Assembly: GCF_901933205.1 (NCBI RefSeq)
Contig: NC_044573.1
Location: 52,571,493-52,635,492 of the forward strand
Reading direction: 5' to 3'
Length of the DNA: 64,000 nt
Source of the DNA: Camarhynchus parvulus
Taxonomy: Eukaryota > Chordata > Aves > Passeriformes > Thraupidae
Below the pieces are notes generated by a model. That model was not told the DNA's origin and ran no database searches. It saw nothing but the letters and a program-made list of their open reading frames with translations. Below are positions 10,001 through 22,225 of the stretch, piece after piece. Numbering within the stretch: position 1 is the first letter of the stretch; each line of letters starts with the position of its first letter. The position numbers were made by a program, and so were the translations under genes.

Positions 10001-13000
10001 TCCCCCCCTGTTTCAAAGCATTAGAAACACAGCTGTTTGTAAGTTAAAAATCTGAAATTGCCTAATTATATAAAGTCTGCAATATTTTGGTAGTTTTTCA
10101 ACTTCTGACTTTGGCCTTCTACCATACAATTTCATTGCTTTGGATAGAAATCAGAATCGATGGATATTTTAATTTATTCCAGTAGAATAAAATGAGAATT
10201 CTCCTTAAAATGCAATTAAAATCCAGAAGTTTTTGGAATTGGCCATGCTTCCCTGATCAATGACTGTTTCCAAAGATGAAGGCAGACAGCCTCAAAATCT
10301 TACAATTTCCACTGAAAAAATAAAGATGAGCATTGCATGAAGTTGTCAGTGTGGTATTTTAAGCCTATTGAACATTTTGTCTTGCTCTAAATTGACTGAA
10401 GGGAAAAAAAATGTTTCTTCATTCTGTGAGACTGACACAGAGCATGATCCAGCCAAAAGAAATGGCCAAGAAAGTACAGTTACATGAGCAAAACCCCCAT
10501 GTTCTCCAGTGTTACCAGTCACATCAAAAGTTCCCTCACTGGAGCCAGGAAATAATTTTCCTTAATCTCCCATTATGTGTTAGTAGAGTACACTGCACAA
10601 AGAGTGGAGTGAATTACAGTTTGTTTGATGCTTTGCTCCCCTGTGAAGAGCCTTGTAGATGCAGAGCAGCATCATTTAGTAATTCAGTACTGTACAGAAA
10701 TTTCCAGTATCCTAATCCCACTTCATCAAGCCAGTTATTTTTTTCCAGTGGGCTTCCTCTTTAAAATTTGTTTTTTAATTTTTTTAGGAATATGTATGGG
10801 AAATGAACGTAGCACTTCAGAGAAATAAACAAATGATGGGTCACACCTATCTGTACTCTTTACCACACACCTGCTTTTCAGTTTCTGGGAGTTTTCTGGC
10901 TGTTTTCAACTCCCTACCATTGAGCCAGATCTCATTCTTTGTGATCTGCACAATTAATGTAAAGACAAGTGTCAGTGGGGGTAGTGGATGAAGCAAGCTG
11001 GATTTCCTCTTCCCACTGTGGCTGATGGGAGCCTGCCCACAGGCTGACCAAGGGTCGACCAGCTGGCTGCCACCACATGGCAAAAGTGAAGTGACAAAAG
11101 ATGGGTGAGTGCTGAGCAGAGCTCGCAGCTCACCAGCACCAGGGGAGGACAGCCTCTCTCGCTCCACATTTCCTTGTGCCTGAACCTGCAGTGAAGGGTG
11201 GCTGTTGGCCTGTCTTCTCCTCAGATCCTTCCACCCTCTCCCTTGCAGTCTCACCACAGCTTATCAGATGTTTTGCAGAGCTGTCTTGGTAAAGAATATA
11301 AGCAGAATTAAAAATGAAAAAACAAATTATTCACTTTTTTCCTTTTTCAGGAAGTTAGTTTTCTGCTGCTTTAATGTGCTGAAATGACTTGGCAAAGGAC
11401 ATGACAAAGCATGACAAAGGACTGCAACAAGGGAGGGGCAGGAACAGAATGCCCAAGGAAAGGGAAGTGAAAGAAAAAAGAGCTTTCCTCTTGAAAAAAT
11501 AGCTATTATATAAACTTGAATATATATATAAAGGGGCAGAGAGTAAGACTGTAGACAGCAGCTGGATTGGTCTAGGCTGCCCCTGAACTTCAGGCTCAAC
11601 CAGATGTACTCATGGAGGGATTCCATAGGATGCAAGAGCTGGCAAAACATGAGGACACAAGACACAGCTTAAAGACAGAAAAGGAAGGGAGAGCAGGACC
11701 TTGCATCTGGTAGTGCTGGGCTGTTAGATCAGCCAGCTCATCATGACATGCCCGGGGTAGTAGTACATCACACCCAAGTACTTTAAAAAGTGTTGGCATC
11801 AATTTGTCTTTTTTTCATTGATTTTCTAGAAACTTTAAAAAAATATAGTTGAACTTGAAACCCTTTCTCTCTTTTCCATTCAGCTGAGCAAGTTTCAACT
11901 TATTCTGTATGAAGAGAAGTCTGACTGACACTTAAAACAATTGCCTAAGTCTGTTCCCATAGGAAACAAAACAAAGAACACACCTACAAAGGGTCACACA
12001 ATTAAAAAGAGGGTGTCAACTACAATTACTTTAATTAACTAATTAATGTGGTAAAAATGTTTTGATATTGTTCTTTAACTAGTATCTCCTGTTTAAAAAA
12101 ATATCCCTTTTACAGGTTTTCTTTTTCCCTCCTGTTTCCTGCTTGAGGCTATAGAAGGAGCTGTACCTCTGGTTGACAAAACAGAAGCAAATACGCTCTG
12201 GTTTATCTCATACACAACCTTTTTTGCCCCCCTCTGTGTATATTTCCTTGTGCCCCTTCTTTCTCTTCTCTGCTGCCTCAGTAAACACCCACTCACAGTA
12301 CTGTGGGAAAGTAGGAACTTATGCTCTGCTGTGGAGTGCAAGAAAGTGACTCCATCCAGCTTATGTGGGAGCATGACACTCATTTTGAGAAAAGCCTTCT
12401 TCATAATATACTTGTGGGCTGTTTCACTGTTTTGGACTACACATTTTGAGCATTTACAGAAGAACCATCCATTGCTGTCAGTGGAACACATCCATGATGC
12501 CTTATACGGATTAACACAAAATACATAGAAGGTTTTCTGGGGGAAATCAGGCAATTAGAGTCTTCTGTGAATCCCAGAGTGGGGCTACCTGCATCATTAA
12601 ACACTTAACTAGGCCATCTCAGCTGCTTGTGAAAATCTCTCTATTGTCACATTCAGCATCATTAATGGGGAAAATTTAGTATTATATAGTTGCTTTTCTC
12701 TTGAGCCTTTCTTTTCTTTCCCTTCTCTGCCTTCCACTTGGTTTTGTCTCTATTTGAGGCCTGCCCCTCCTCACTGTAAATACTTTATCTCAGAAAACAG
12801 CAATGTTCGTCTCAGGTTTCATACCAACCCCTCTTTCACACCTTCCTAACATAAAACAATGAGTAAAAACAATAAGGGAGAACAGGTAATTTTACACCTC
12901 TCAGAGCTATTGTTTTCAGAAGAATAAGCCAGGACTGCTGCTCAGGGGTGCAGCACTGCAATGATTGAATTAATTTCAAATTTGGAAAGCCTGAGTTCCT

Positions 13001-14454
13001 TCCCTTCCCCCCGCCAAATAGGATAAAAAAAATTAGTTCATTTACTTGGTAATTTGTACTCTGTGGAATCTGAATATTCAATGAGCTCTGTATACAAAAG
13101 ACTAGATATGACTCATGAATCATATGGCTGACAACACTGCAGTACAGAAAGGAAGTTTGACAATTAATAGAAATGTGATACTGATCATACACAAATGTGG
13201 TCAGAAGCATAAAACAAAAACATTTTTTCTTCTATTTTTGTTCATGTATTTACTATAGCTATCATTCTCACATTTCTGTGAACACTTTAATGGATGGACT
13301 TTGCTCACAAGTGTGTGCCCGACTAGGTATGTGTTTATGGAAGCAGAGTTCTAGCAATTATTTCTTCTACTAGTACAACATCTTCTGATGGAAATCTGTT
13401 TTTCTCTTAATAAATGCATATTCCATATTGAAATCAACATAATGGCTCACTTTTAAGTGTTCTCAGAAGTTTGTCTTCTTCAAATATGCCCATGTGGGTG
13501 TCATTAGACCTATTTCTATTTTTTCCTATAAGATTTATTAACCTTAATTATTTTAACCAATAATTATTCTTTTAAAAATTCAAGAACTTCTTATAAGAAA
13601 AGCTAGGGGATTATTCATATGGTCAAGAGAATGTTTTGGCCAAGGTTCTGAGAATGATTGTAAATACTTTAGAACATACTTTACACCATAATAGGAGAAC
13701 AAGCTTATAAATCTGATTTTTGTAGAGTTAGTTTAATCTAACTCTAGTGCTAATCTATTAGCATTCATCTAAATTAATTCTGATGAGCAAATGGCAGTCT
13801 GGAGTATAATTACATTTTAAACCAATAAAACTGTAACCAGCAAATCTAGGAAAACTATTCAGAATTCTAAAGAAAATTATTCATGCAATAAATAATATTC
13901 AAAGATTAGTCTTGGAGGCATTCTGAATTGGTATGTTTTATTTGATTAAGAGAAGTGTAGGTACAGAATACCAGAGAGAATAAAACAGGAAAAAAATTAA
14001 CATTAATATACAAACATAAATATTTATATGCAAAAATGTATTAAGTGGGGTTTCATATAGAAGAATGAATTCTTCTTCCTTGAGGACTGAGAGTCCTACA
14101 TGCAAACAGCATCAGCCCTTGATGCCTCAGAGATGGTGAATACTTGGTAAAGTTGATGGCTGGATCTTCAGGTGGCTACGCAGAGCTGAGGACTAGGGAC
14201 AGAGGACATCAGCAGGGACAGCCTGGCATTCACTTCCTGTGGGAGAAACTGCAGGTAGACTTTTAGGGACACCATACTCAGAAGGAACACCTTGTGAGGG
14301 GAAATAATCTTTAAAAACTTGTGGGTTTTTTTCCACTTCTGAAGATAACTGCAATTAGGAAGATTTCTTCCACAGAGAAACTCTAACAAAAAGCAAATAA
14401 CTGGTGGCATGAAGGGGCAGCTCACAGGGATTTATGAGAACCCAGTTTCACTTC
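7065..14454. other. Gene-free divergent intergenic spacer (left part)
   Basis: Mostly AT-rich DNA with stops in all frames. I see no gene, RNA gene or well-preserved transposon here. The only small structure is a 26-bp duplication at 8498-8550. Open frames up to about 150 codons (for example minus strand 12093-12554) show no recognisable domain. Confidence 0.6.
8498..8550. repeat. 26-bp tandem duplication
   Basis: 8498-8523 and 8525-8550 are copies of AAGTGTTATCCTTAAAATAA plus six bases, with two mismatches and a period of 27 bp. AT-rich, probably replication slippage. Confidence 0.85.
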
Positions 14455-14474
14455 TTTTTTTTTTTTTTTTTTTT
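14455..14474. repeat. Poly(T)20 tract
   Basis: Twenty uninterrupted T. If it were the reversed tail of a retroposed sequence, the body would lie at 14475 onward on the minus strand. I found neither a poly(A) signal nor target-site duplications to confirm that. Confidence 0.9.
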
Positions 14475-14530
14475 GTGATTCTCTTCATCCGAGCCATCTG
14501 GTGCAGAGTAGCTTTTGGCACACAGGTCAA

Positions 14531-14577
14531 AGCTAGGGCTTTCCTAGCGGACTGGCTCCACTAGGAGAGCCCTAGCT
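14531..14577. repeat. Strong 17-bp-stem hairpin
   Basis: Inverted repeat AGCTAGGGCTTTCCTAG (14531-14547) and CTAGGAGAGCCCTAGCT (14561-14577) around a 13-nt loop. As plus-strand RNA all 17 pairs form, one of them a U-G wobble. Flanking bases do not extend the stem convincingly. Confidence 0.85.
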
Positions 14578-15984
14578 GGGCTGCCTTTCTTCACACTCAC
14601 AGAGCTTATTTTAGTGCAAAATCCATCCCACGCTGGTTTTCTCTGCGTGCCACGGCCCTGCCTGTCATGCATGATGCACAAGGCTCAGCAATTGTCTGCT
14701 CCAGCCGCAGTCCCTAACCACAGCACGTTGCTCACAATAAGCCTAGCACACACCCGTCACCTTTGTGCAGCCTACGCTACAAACACACCCCACCCCCTGT
14801 TATTTTGCTTTGCTTGCTGGCTGCCACTCTGCCTGCTCCTTGTGCAACAGCTCAAGAAATCCTGACAGCATCTCAGGCCTCTCCTCAGCCTGCCTGAGCC
14901 TGATAAGCCAACTCTAGATATCACATCTCAATACCTTGCAAGAACTTCTAGAATTATATGAAATACATTTTTTTTCAATAGCTTCATAACTTAAGAGGTT
15001 TTGCATCTTGAAGACTAACATTCCCTGTGGCACCATGCTATGGTCTATTTGGAACAAGCAGCAGATAATCAAAAGCTCTCTGCATGCCAGATGCCTGTCT
15101 CAGAGTTAGCACCTGCCATTCAGCAGGAGCTGGCATTCTGGGCAGCCATGCATATTCAGGAGGCATTTGTACAGATGAGCTTCAGCAAATCCAAGGGTCT
15201 GTTTTCAGTCAAGATCTTCAAAGCCATTCTCCACAGCTTATATCCCTACATAATTAATCTTCAGCAACATTGAAAATATTGATAGCTCTTGCTCAGTCTG
15301 GACTCCTCCATTGCCAGGAACAAAAGACAGGATTCACATTCCCACAGGATGTGTCTATGCAGTTCTTACAACTACACTGAAGAGAAAAAATATCAGTCAT
15401 TGTCAGCTCTCTACTCTTCCAGATTGGGTAGCTGGCACTCTCTCCCCCACTGCAGAACCTCAGCTTCTGCAAAGCTGGAGAACTTGTGTTTATTTCAGGC
15501 ATTGCTGGCTTTTTATCTTGGATGAAGTGTCTGCATCCAGCCAACCTGCACGCATGCTGGGTTGTGAGGGACTGTGCACTCAGCTTGTTGACTCCGTGGA
15601 CTGCCAGGATTCATGGAATGTCAATTTTCCAGATTCTGTGAGAATCCCTATGAGTGGATCCATCCCACACCATCTCTGTATGCAGGGTTTGGTGAACCCT
15701 TCAATGTGGAATAGCCTGGTAAAATGATGTCTTTCAGTCTGTCTATATCTATTTCAGCGTCTAGGCAATTCTGAGCCCTGGGATGGTAGGCAAACAACAG
15801 AGCCTCACAAGCACCACCTGGGTCTGTAGGGCAAGAAAGGCATTATTTTAATGAATGTTCATTCCAACCAGTGCTTACAGGACATAATTGTTCTCTTCAT
15901 ACATATAAAAAAATGTACTCATTTCTTTCCTTCCTCTGCACCTCCTCAAGAAGACAAATACAAGTTTCCTCTCTATAAAAAAAT

Positions 15985-16006
15985 AAAAAAAAAAAAAAAA
16001 AAAAAA
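15985..16006. repeat. Poly(A)22 tract
   Basis: Twenty-two uninterrupted A preceded by AAAAAAAT. No identifiable retroposon body or target-site duplication adjoins it. Confidence 0.9.
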
Positions 16007-19000
16007 GAAATCAATCCTCCCACTTCCTTTTCCCACCTCCTTCCAAACTCATGAAAACCACCAGTTTATCTCTCCTCTCCACCAACCTACCGGAAGGATA
16101 CAGCTCCCCATCTTCTTACACTTGGTATGATTAGCTCCTATCCTGCCTCTGAGGAGTTGGAACACTCTTTTTTAAGGTCAGTGATCAGGCCTGCATCTTG
16201 AAAGGCTCACACAAAACCAAAACCCAAACTGTTTTGGGCAGACCAACTGTATCTCACTGCTTTGTTCCTGCTCCATATCCCCACTAGACAGAGGCAGCCC
16301 ATATTCCCTACTATCTCCCTCCAGGAGGCCAGCCATGGAGCTGAGATGAAGGAGGAAAACATCTGCCTTCGAACACCTCACTTAAAATGGCTGGCAAGCA
16401 GAAAACTTTAAATAAAAACATGTTGTACAATACACGTAGATCTAAGTACTTTTCACAAGTAGAAGAGTTCATCACAAGTAACCCCCTTGACTTAAACCCA
16501 AGTGCTTATGTCTTAAGTCTCCATCTAGTTTTGCTATGCAGAGACCACTTCAGAAAAGAAAGACTGGATTTGGCCATCATGGATAAGGGATGCTCAGGCT
16601 GGAAGCTGCTTGGGCTAGTTCTGTTGTTTGATGGGCTGACAGAACCCACGTGGCTCCTCCTTGGATGGGGTTTTAACAGGGTGAGAGTCACTGTTAAAAG
16701 GGGAAGGTGCCAAAACAGGTTTTGAAGAAATGCTCCATGGTATATGACTAGCAGCCAAAGCCACTAGCAGTGCAGAAGCATGTCCTCTATAACATTCAAA
16801 TTTCTTACACCAGGAGTGAGAGGACATCACTGCTGCATGGCTTGAAGACAGAAATACAGCTGGGGGGAAATAACTCTCATGCTAGCTGAGGATTCAAACC
16901 AAGTTTTTATTACAATGGCATACAATTTCCTGTTTTGAAGGAAATTTTCATGTTTCCTTCAAAAGAGGAACGAATTCACTGGAGTGACAAAATATGTTGT
17001 CTAGATCTTGAAAAATGCAATTAAAATTAAAAAATCAAAGAGAAATGGTACGATTTCTGAAAATCATGAAAATAAGAATACTCTTTTTGAAAGAGAGCAT
17101 TTCAGTAATAATTAGAATGGGAATACTAATTTTAAATGGTAAGGATTTTGAATTTTGAATATTAACACACTCTTTTGAGCTTTAATTAAAAAGTTGGTAC
17201 AATTTATAATTTTGTAAGTAAAAAGCAAAGTTCCTTCCATCCCTAGGAATGCTATTGCTCTGTATTATTCTTTATATAATGAACTATTTGAAATTAATTG
17301 TATCAGCGAAACACACTACATTGTTGTTTTAACATTTGGGAAAGCAAAATAAATTGTATTGACCAACAAAGATCTCCTCAAAATCAGAGACAGCTTAGCT
17401 CACTGGAAGAACACTGAGAAATTGTGCTGGTAGCTGCCACTGTTTTGGAAGGCCTGCTGGATCCAGTGGTAGTGATGTACTGTTTGGAACAAACACAAAT
17501 TAGATCACAACATACGTCACAGGGGTCCATCATCTGCATGGCCAAATGCCACTTTTATGCCCTCCAAAAGCATTCCCTGTCAGATAATTTTGTCTTGTCT
17601 TTGTCCACCCACATGTCACAACCCTGGTGTTTATAAAGTTCAGAATTATACTTTTATTTTCTGTCAAAGATGAAACTAGGAAGACTCTCTTTGGTTGCTG
17701 CTTTCTTGTCTGCTTCATATCAGACAGGAATACCCTTTTTTGTCAGTTCAAGGGATCACAATTCTTCACCCACCTGAAGAGGAAGTGAGAAAAGGAAAGA
17801 GAGAGCAAGGGAGCTTTCCTCCACACCTGTAAGTTTCTGTGGCTTCTTCTGAACTGAAAATGTTTTAAATGTCAGATGTTAATCAGAAACTCTAGGCTGC
17901 TTAGTGGCATCTGTGCCCCCTGGTTCTACCAAGTTGATCTTCCAGGTTCAGTTGATCTTTCATGTCCTCCAGGGGCTCATATACCTGTAACAGGGTATTG
18001 TTGCCCACTGGGACATTAGATTTAATAAAATCTGTGTGATATACATCCATGTAACATACATGCATGTGTACAAACTCCATATCCCCACCACAGACAGAGC
18101 AATGACACCATCTGGCCTTCCAACCTGTCAACTTTTCATGGGGCTGATAAAGCACCCTTGAGAGCTACCTCCTGACCCAAGGGTTTATGATAAGATCAGA
18201 GCCGTAGTTTAAACCAGGTATCAATCCTGACATAAGCAAGAATACTCATACTTTCAGTTCAGTGAATGTGACAGAGTGTTCTTAAATGCAGTATTCGCAT
18301 TTCTTTCTCTAGTCCTCTCATTTCTAGAGAACCAAAAGCAGCATCTAATGAACACAGAAGGAGACAAGAAGTCAGCTGTTAGCTTGAAGTTCTATTTTGG
18401 CTCTAAAATCAAAGGCCTCTTTAATGCCTAATAGAATTATAGACTCAAGTCTACCATTAATAGCATGCATGGCGCCAGTGTAAGAAGAAATGGAAATACA
18501 TTGCCCAAGAAGGATTTATGAAGTCCAGTAATTCATGTCAGAGTTTCCACAACATTGTGATTCTCAAAAAGTCTCAGGTCCAGCTAACTAACAGTGCTCA
18601 GTTAGACATTGATCCTTTAATGAATGAGTGCACTTTACTGATTTTATTTTGGCAAAGTTACAAGTATGGAAGCAAGAGAGAAAGAGAGAGAAAGAAAAAG
18701 TGCAGTAAAATATTCAGCAATATTTCTAATCTGCTTTTTATGTGGTGTTTTTAGGATATTAATTTCATTTCTCCATCCTCCAGGATGAATGACTATGGAA
18801 CATGTAAATTTCTGAAAAAATGCACAATTTTTAATATTGAGTTGAGCAGATTATATAAAAAATAGAGATGAAGAAGCAAATATCAGATTTAAGGATCATT
18901 TCAATAACAGGCTTTATTTCAGGTCCATAATACACATAATCTATAAAAATAACGCATTAAAAATATTAGTTAGCCTATTTTTGACCATTTGTGTCTCTGT

Positions 19001-21219
19001 AGTGCTATTCCAAGTGAGCTTACTGATTTTTTTTTAAACAGTGTACATTTAGTTTTAATGGTTCGGCACTTCTTCAGTCATCAATAGGGAGCCTTGTTAC
19101 CATGGTGACAGACAGATAGATTGATGTGATGTTTAGGGAGATACAGTACTGCCAAATTTTGATACATATGGTAAGCTGTAATGTACTGCATACACAAGGG
19201 GGCATGCACGCAGAAAAAATCAGGAACGGTCTTCCATATGCACAGAGTGTCTTGACACAATATTCCCACTATCTTCTGCCAGAAAGTGGCCATCTATCTT
19301 CCACGTTATGCTCTTGAAAAATACCTACCCTGTTGGAGTCACAGACTCCAGTTGCTCTGGAAACTTAAACTGAATGTCTGATGAGGCCTGTTGGAAAGGG
19401 CCGCGTCCAACACCTGACGTTGGCTGCATGTACTAGGCCATGAAGCTCCGGTCATTGGGCAGTGACTGCCTATAACCCACTCCTTGAAATGCAGCTTGAC
19501 ATCTTCAGCTGACACCTTTCCATTTGCCTGCTTACGTTTTTCACTGCAGGTCTCATTAATGAGAAAGAAATATGAGATGTACAAAAATCTTTGGGTTTTT
19601 ACAGAGCACAACACATTGTGTGTGGAGTAATCCTTCTTAAAACTTTCACACTTCCTTTACTTTTAAACCTTTAATGACCTGCACCTTCCTCACCCATCTC
19701 ACTCCCTTCCCTAGAGCTGCTAATGAGCTTTCCTGTTTTCAAAGTATTAGATTAGTGGTTCACATCCCGCAAACACCCTCAGATGGAGATGAAATTAATA
19801 CAGGAAAAAAATGTGTGACAGTCATGCTATGAATTCCTGTCATTCAGACTGTGAATCCTCCATGCTCACAGAACTAGGAAATTATGCTAATTGCATAGTT
19901 TTATTTTATTATGTTTTACTTTATTTGCTGTCCAATCCTTGAATCATTCTGGCATTGCCAAGCATCTTCAATGCAGAAACCTATCATAAGATGCTACTGA
20001 AAAGTTCAGCAATTTTAAAAGACAATTTGACCTGCCAAGTAAAATTCTGGCACAAACTTGGTGCCCTTAAAAATATTTTAGATGTGAAATCAGAAGTGCT
20101 TTATCCAGAGCACAATATTAATTTATGTAACAAGACTAATTTAATTAGAAATGTTTTCCATCCATCTACACAAAGTGATAATTATAATTCATCAGGAACC
20201 TAGCCTAATACCAGCTCTCCTTCCAGGCCTTTTTAGATTGTAATATTAAACTATACCAATTAAGCTCTGTGAATGACTGTGAAAAGGCCCTTTGGATATA
20301 ATTGCACTGAAGCCAATTAGGAAAAAATATACATTTCATATTCCTGACAATTAATTCTACAGTTGGCTTTCTCAGCAGGTGACATACTACTGGCATACAC
20401 AAGACAAATTTATAGTGGCCACCTCCCCACAATAAATGAAATGCCAGTGCAATTTCTTCCTCTGCAGCACGCACCACTCTTGAGCGTCCCCAGACTGGTG
20501 TCACTGGCCATATGAGCATGGCCGGGGTACAGGGTGGGCACAGCAGCGTTCCCACAGGTACATGCCATGCAGCAACTTTCTGAGGGACCCTCTGCTGCCC
20601 AGTAGTGTGTGCCAGCAGCACCCCCCTCCCACCCTGCAGCCACCATGGCGTGGAGTCTTCCATCAGAGCCAAGCTTGAAGTTATGCTTGCCCATGAACAT
20701 AATTGTGGAGGAGTCAAACCAGACTCCTCCAGGTCTTGGTGCAACCTCCTTCCCAAAGCAGGCTCAAGCTGTGTGCTCAGAGCAGCTCAGCTCACTCATG
20801 GCTTTATCCTCATGAAATCTTCCTTGAAAAGAAACTGTACAATCTCTCCAGGCAGTCTGATCTCAGCCTGTCTTCATGGGAACCTGTTTGAGTTACCAAA
20901 AAAGTCATCTCCTAGAGCCACAGCAGGTAACACATAGGATAGATAACTCTGTCTATTGGACTGTCACTGAGAGAGGCCTCCTTTGTCTTGCCAACCATAA
21001 TTTTGGAAGTTTCCAGTTCTGGCCCCGTAGGCCAGGAGCAGATTTTCTGTGTAGAAAACCTGCTCCCAGGCTGTCACCCACTAGAACCTGGTCAGATGGT
21101 CTGGTGGTTCAGGATTACTGCTGCTACCTCAGGTTGCAGCCTTCCAGTAAGAGTGGCTGAGACAAAAGTGCCAGGCCATGCTCTAGTGGCACCATGGAAA
21201 TAATAATTAATTTTTGCAG

Positions 21220-21238
21220 TTTTTTTTTTTTTTTTTTT
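21220..21238. repeat. Poly(T)19 tract
   Basis: Nineteen uninterrupted T in unique intergenic DNA; simple homopolymer repeat. Confidence 0.9.
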
Positions 21239-22191
21239 AATTCGGTCAGAAATACTTTTTTCTCCTGGACAACAGTAGAGGTTTTTCTAAAATGGTACAG
21301 CAAAGTAACTATTAAAAGTGCTATAATGAAATATAACATACTAAGACCATTAAGGATGTGGTATCCAGTGAAATTCAAAAATAACTTGTAGATATATTTT
21401 CTAGGTCACTAAAGACAGTGGGAATACCACAGGAATTGGGAAGGGATGCGTGATTTTCCTCTCTAGTAAATGTGGGCAAAGCCAAACAGATATGGGCATA
21501 TTTCACTTGCCAAGAGAGAGTATTATATATACTGAGCAGGTAATAAAACATATAATGTAGTAAAGGATAAGAATAGGAAACAAATAGATACAGACATATG
21601 AAAGAAGATCCTACTTAAGTGTTCTCATCTCTGCAGCCCTACCTGAATTCTGTCCAAGGCATGTGACAGCCTTGATATGTTATCAACAACTCTGAAGTCT
21701 GTAGTGTGCCTCTGATCAGCCATAATGTCATCATCCCCAAATGCTAATTTGGGATTTATAACTGCAACTTTGGCCAGATTGCCAATGGGACTTTTGACAT
21801 TCACTGAAATGTGGCCAGGCTGTGGCGATAACAAACAATGCTGCTGTGGTGTCTCTGCAGCACGCCTGCACCCCCAGTCTTGTCCAAAGTTATGCCTCAC
21901 GTGTGCTCCTGAATACCCAAATGTAGAAGTGAAATTAAGGAAGAGTGTTGCATATTCTGCAGAGGCAAGCTGCAGTTTAGAAAAGCATTTCTGGGGCTGG
22001 GGTAGGTGGCCAGAAACCTGGAGATCCGGCCTCTTGGCTACTGGAGAACCACAGCAAAACCTTGTGCAAAATGATTAATCTCCTCATCACCTCCAAAACA
22101 AAAAGTACCCCTCCATAAGTGGGTGAAGCCAGCTCAACCAGTATTTTTTATGTGCCTTTTGATTCTCCAGTGCAAGGCTCTTCTTACAATT

Positions 22192-22225
22192 GTGAGTACA
22201 TTTGACAAGTGAGTACATTTGACAA
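22192..22225. repeat. 17-bp perfect tandem duplication
   Basis: Two adjacent perfect copies of GTGAGTACATTTGACAA (22192-22208 and 22209-22225). Confidence 0.9.

Noticed and set aside
11249..11288. Possible 40-nt exon between a good acceptor (CCCTTGCAG) and donor GTAAAG
   Set aside because: Isolated splice-like signals are common in long spacers and nothing else supports a transcript.
14455..16006. Poly(T)20 and poly(A)22 as ends of one retroposed unit
   Set aside because: No target-site duplications, no poly(A) signal and no recognisable body between them.
20205..20756. 183-codon minus-strand frame, and a plus-strand ATG at about 20645 in ideal GCCACCATGG context
   Set aside because: No recognisable protein on either strand, no nearby promoter island and no supporting splice structure. 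Chance is sufficient.
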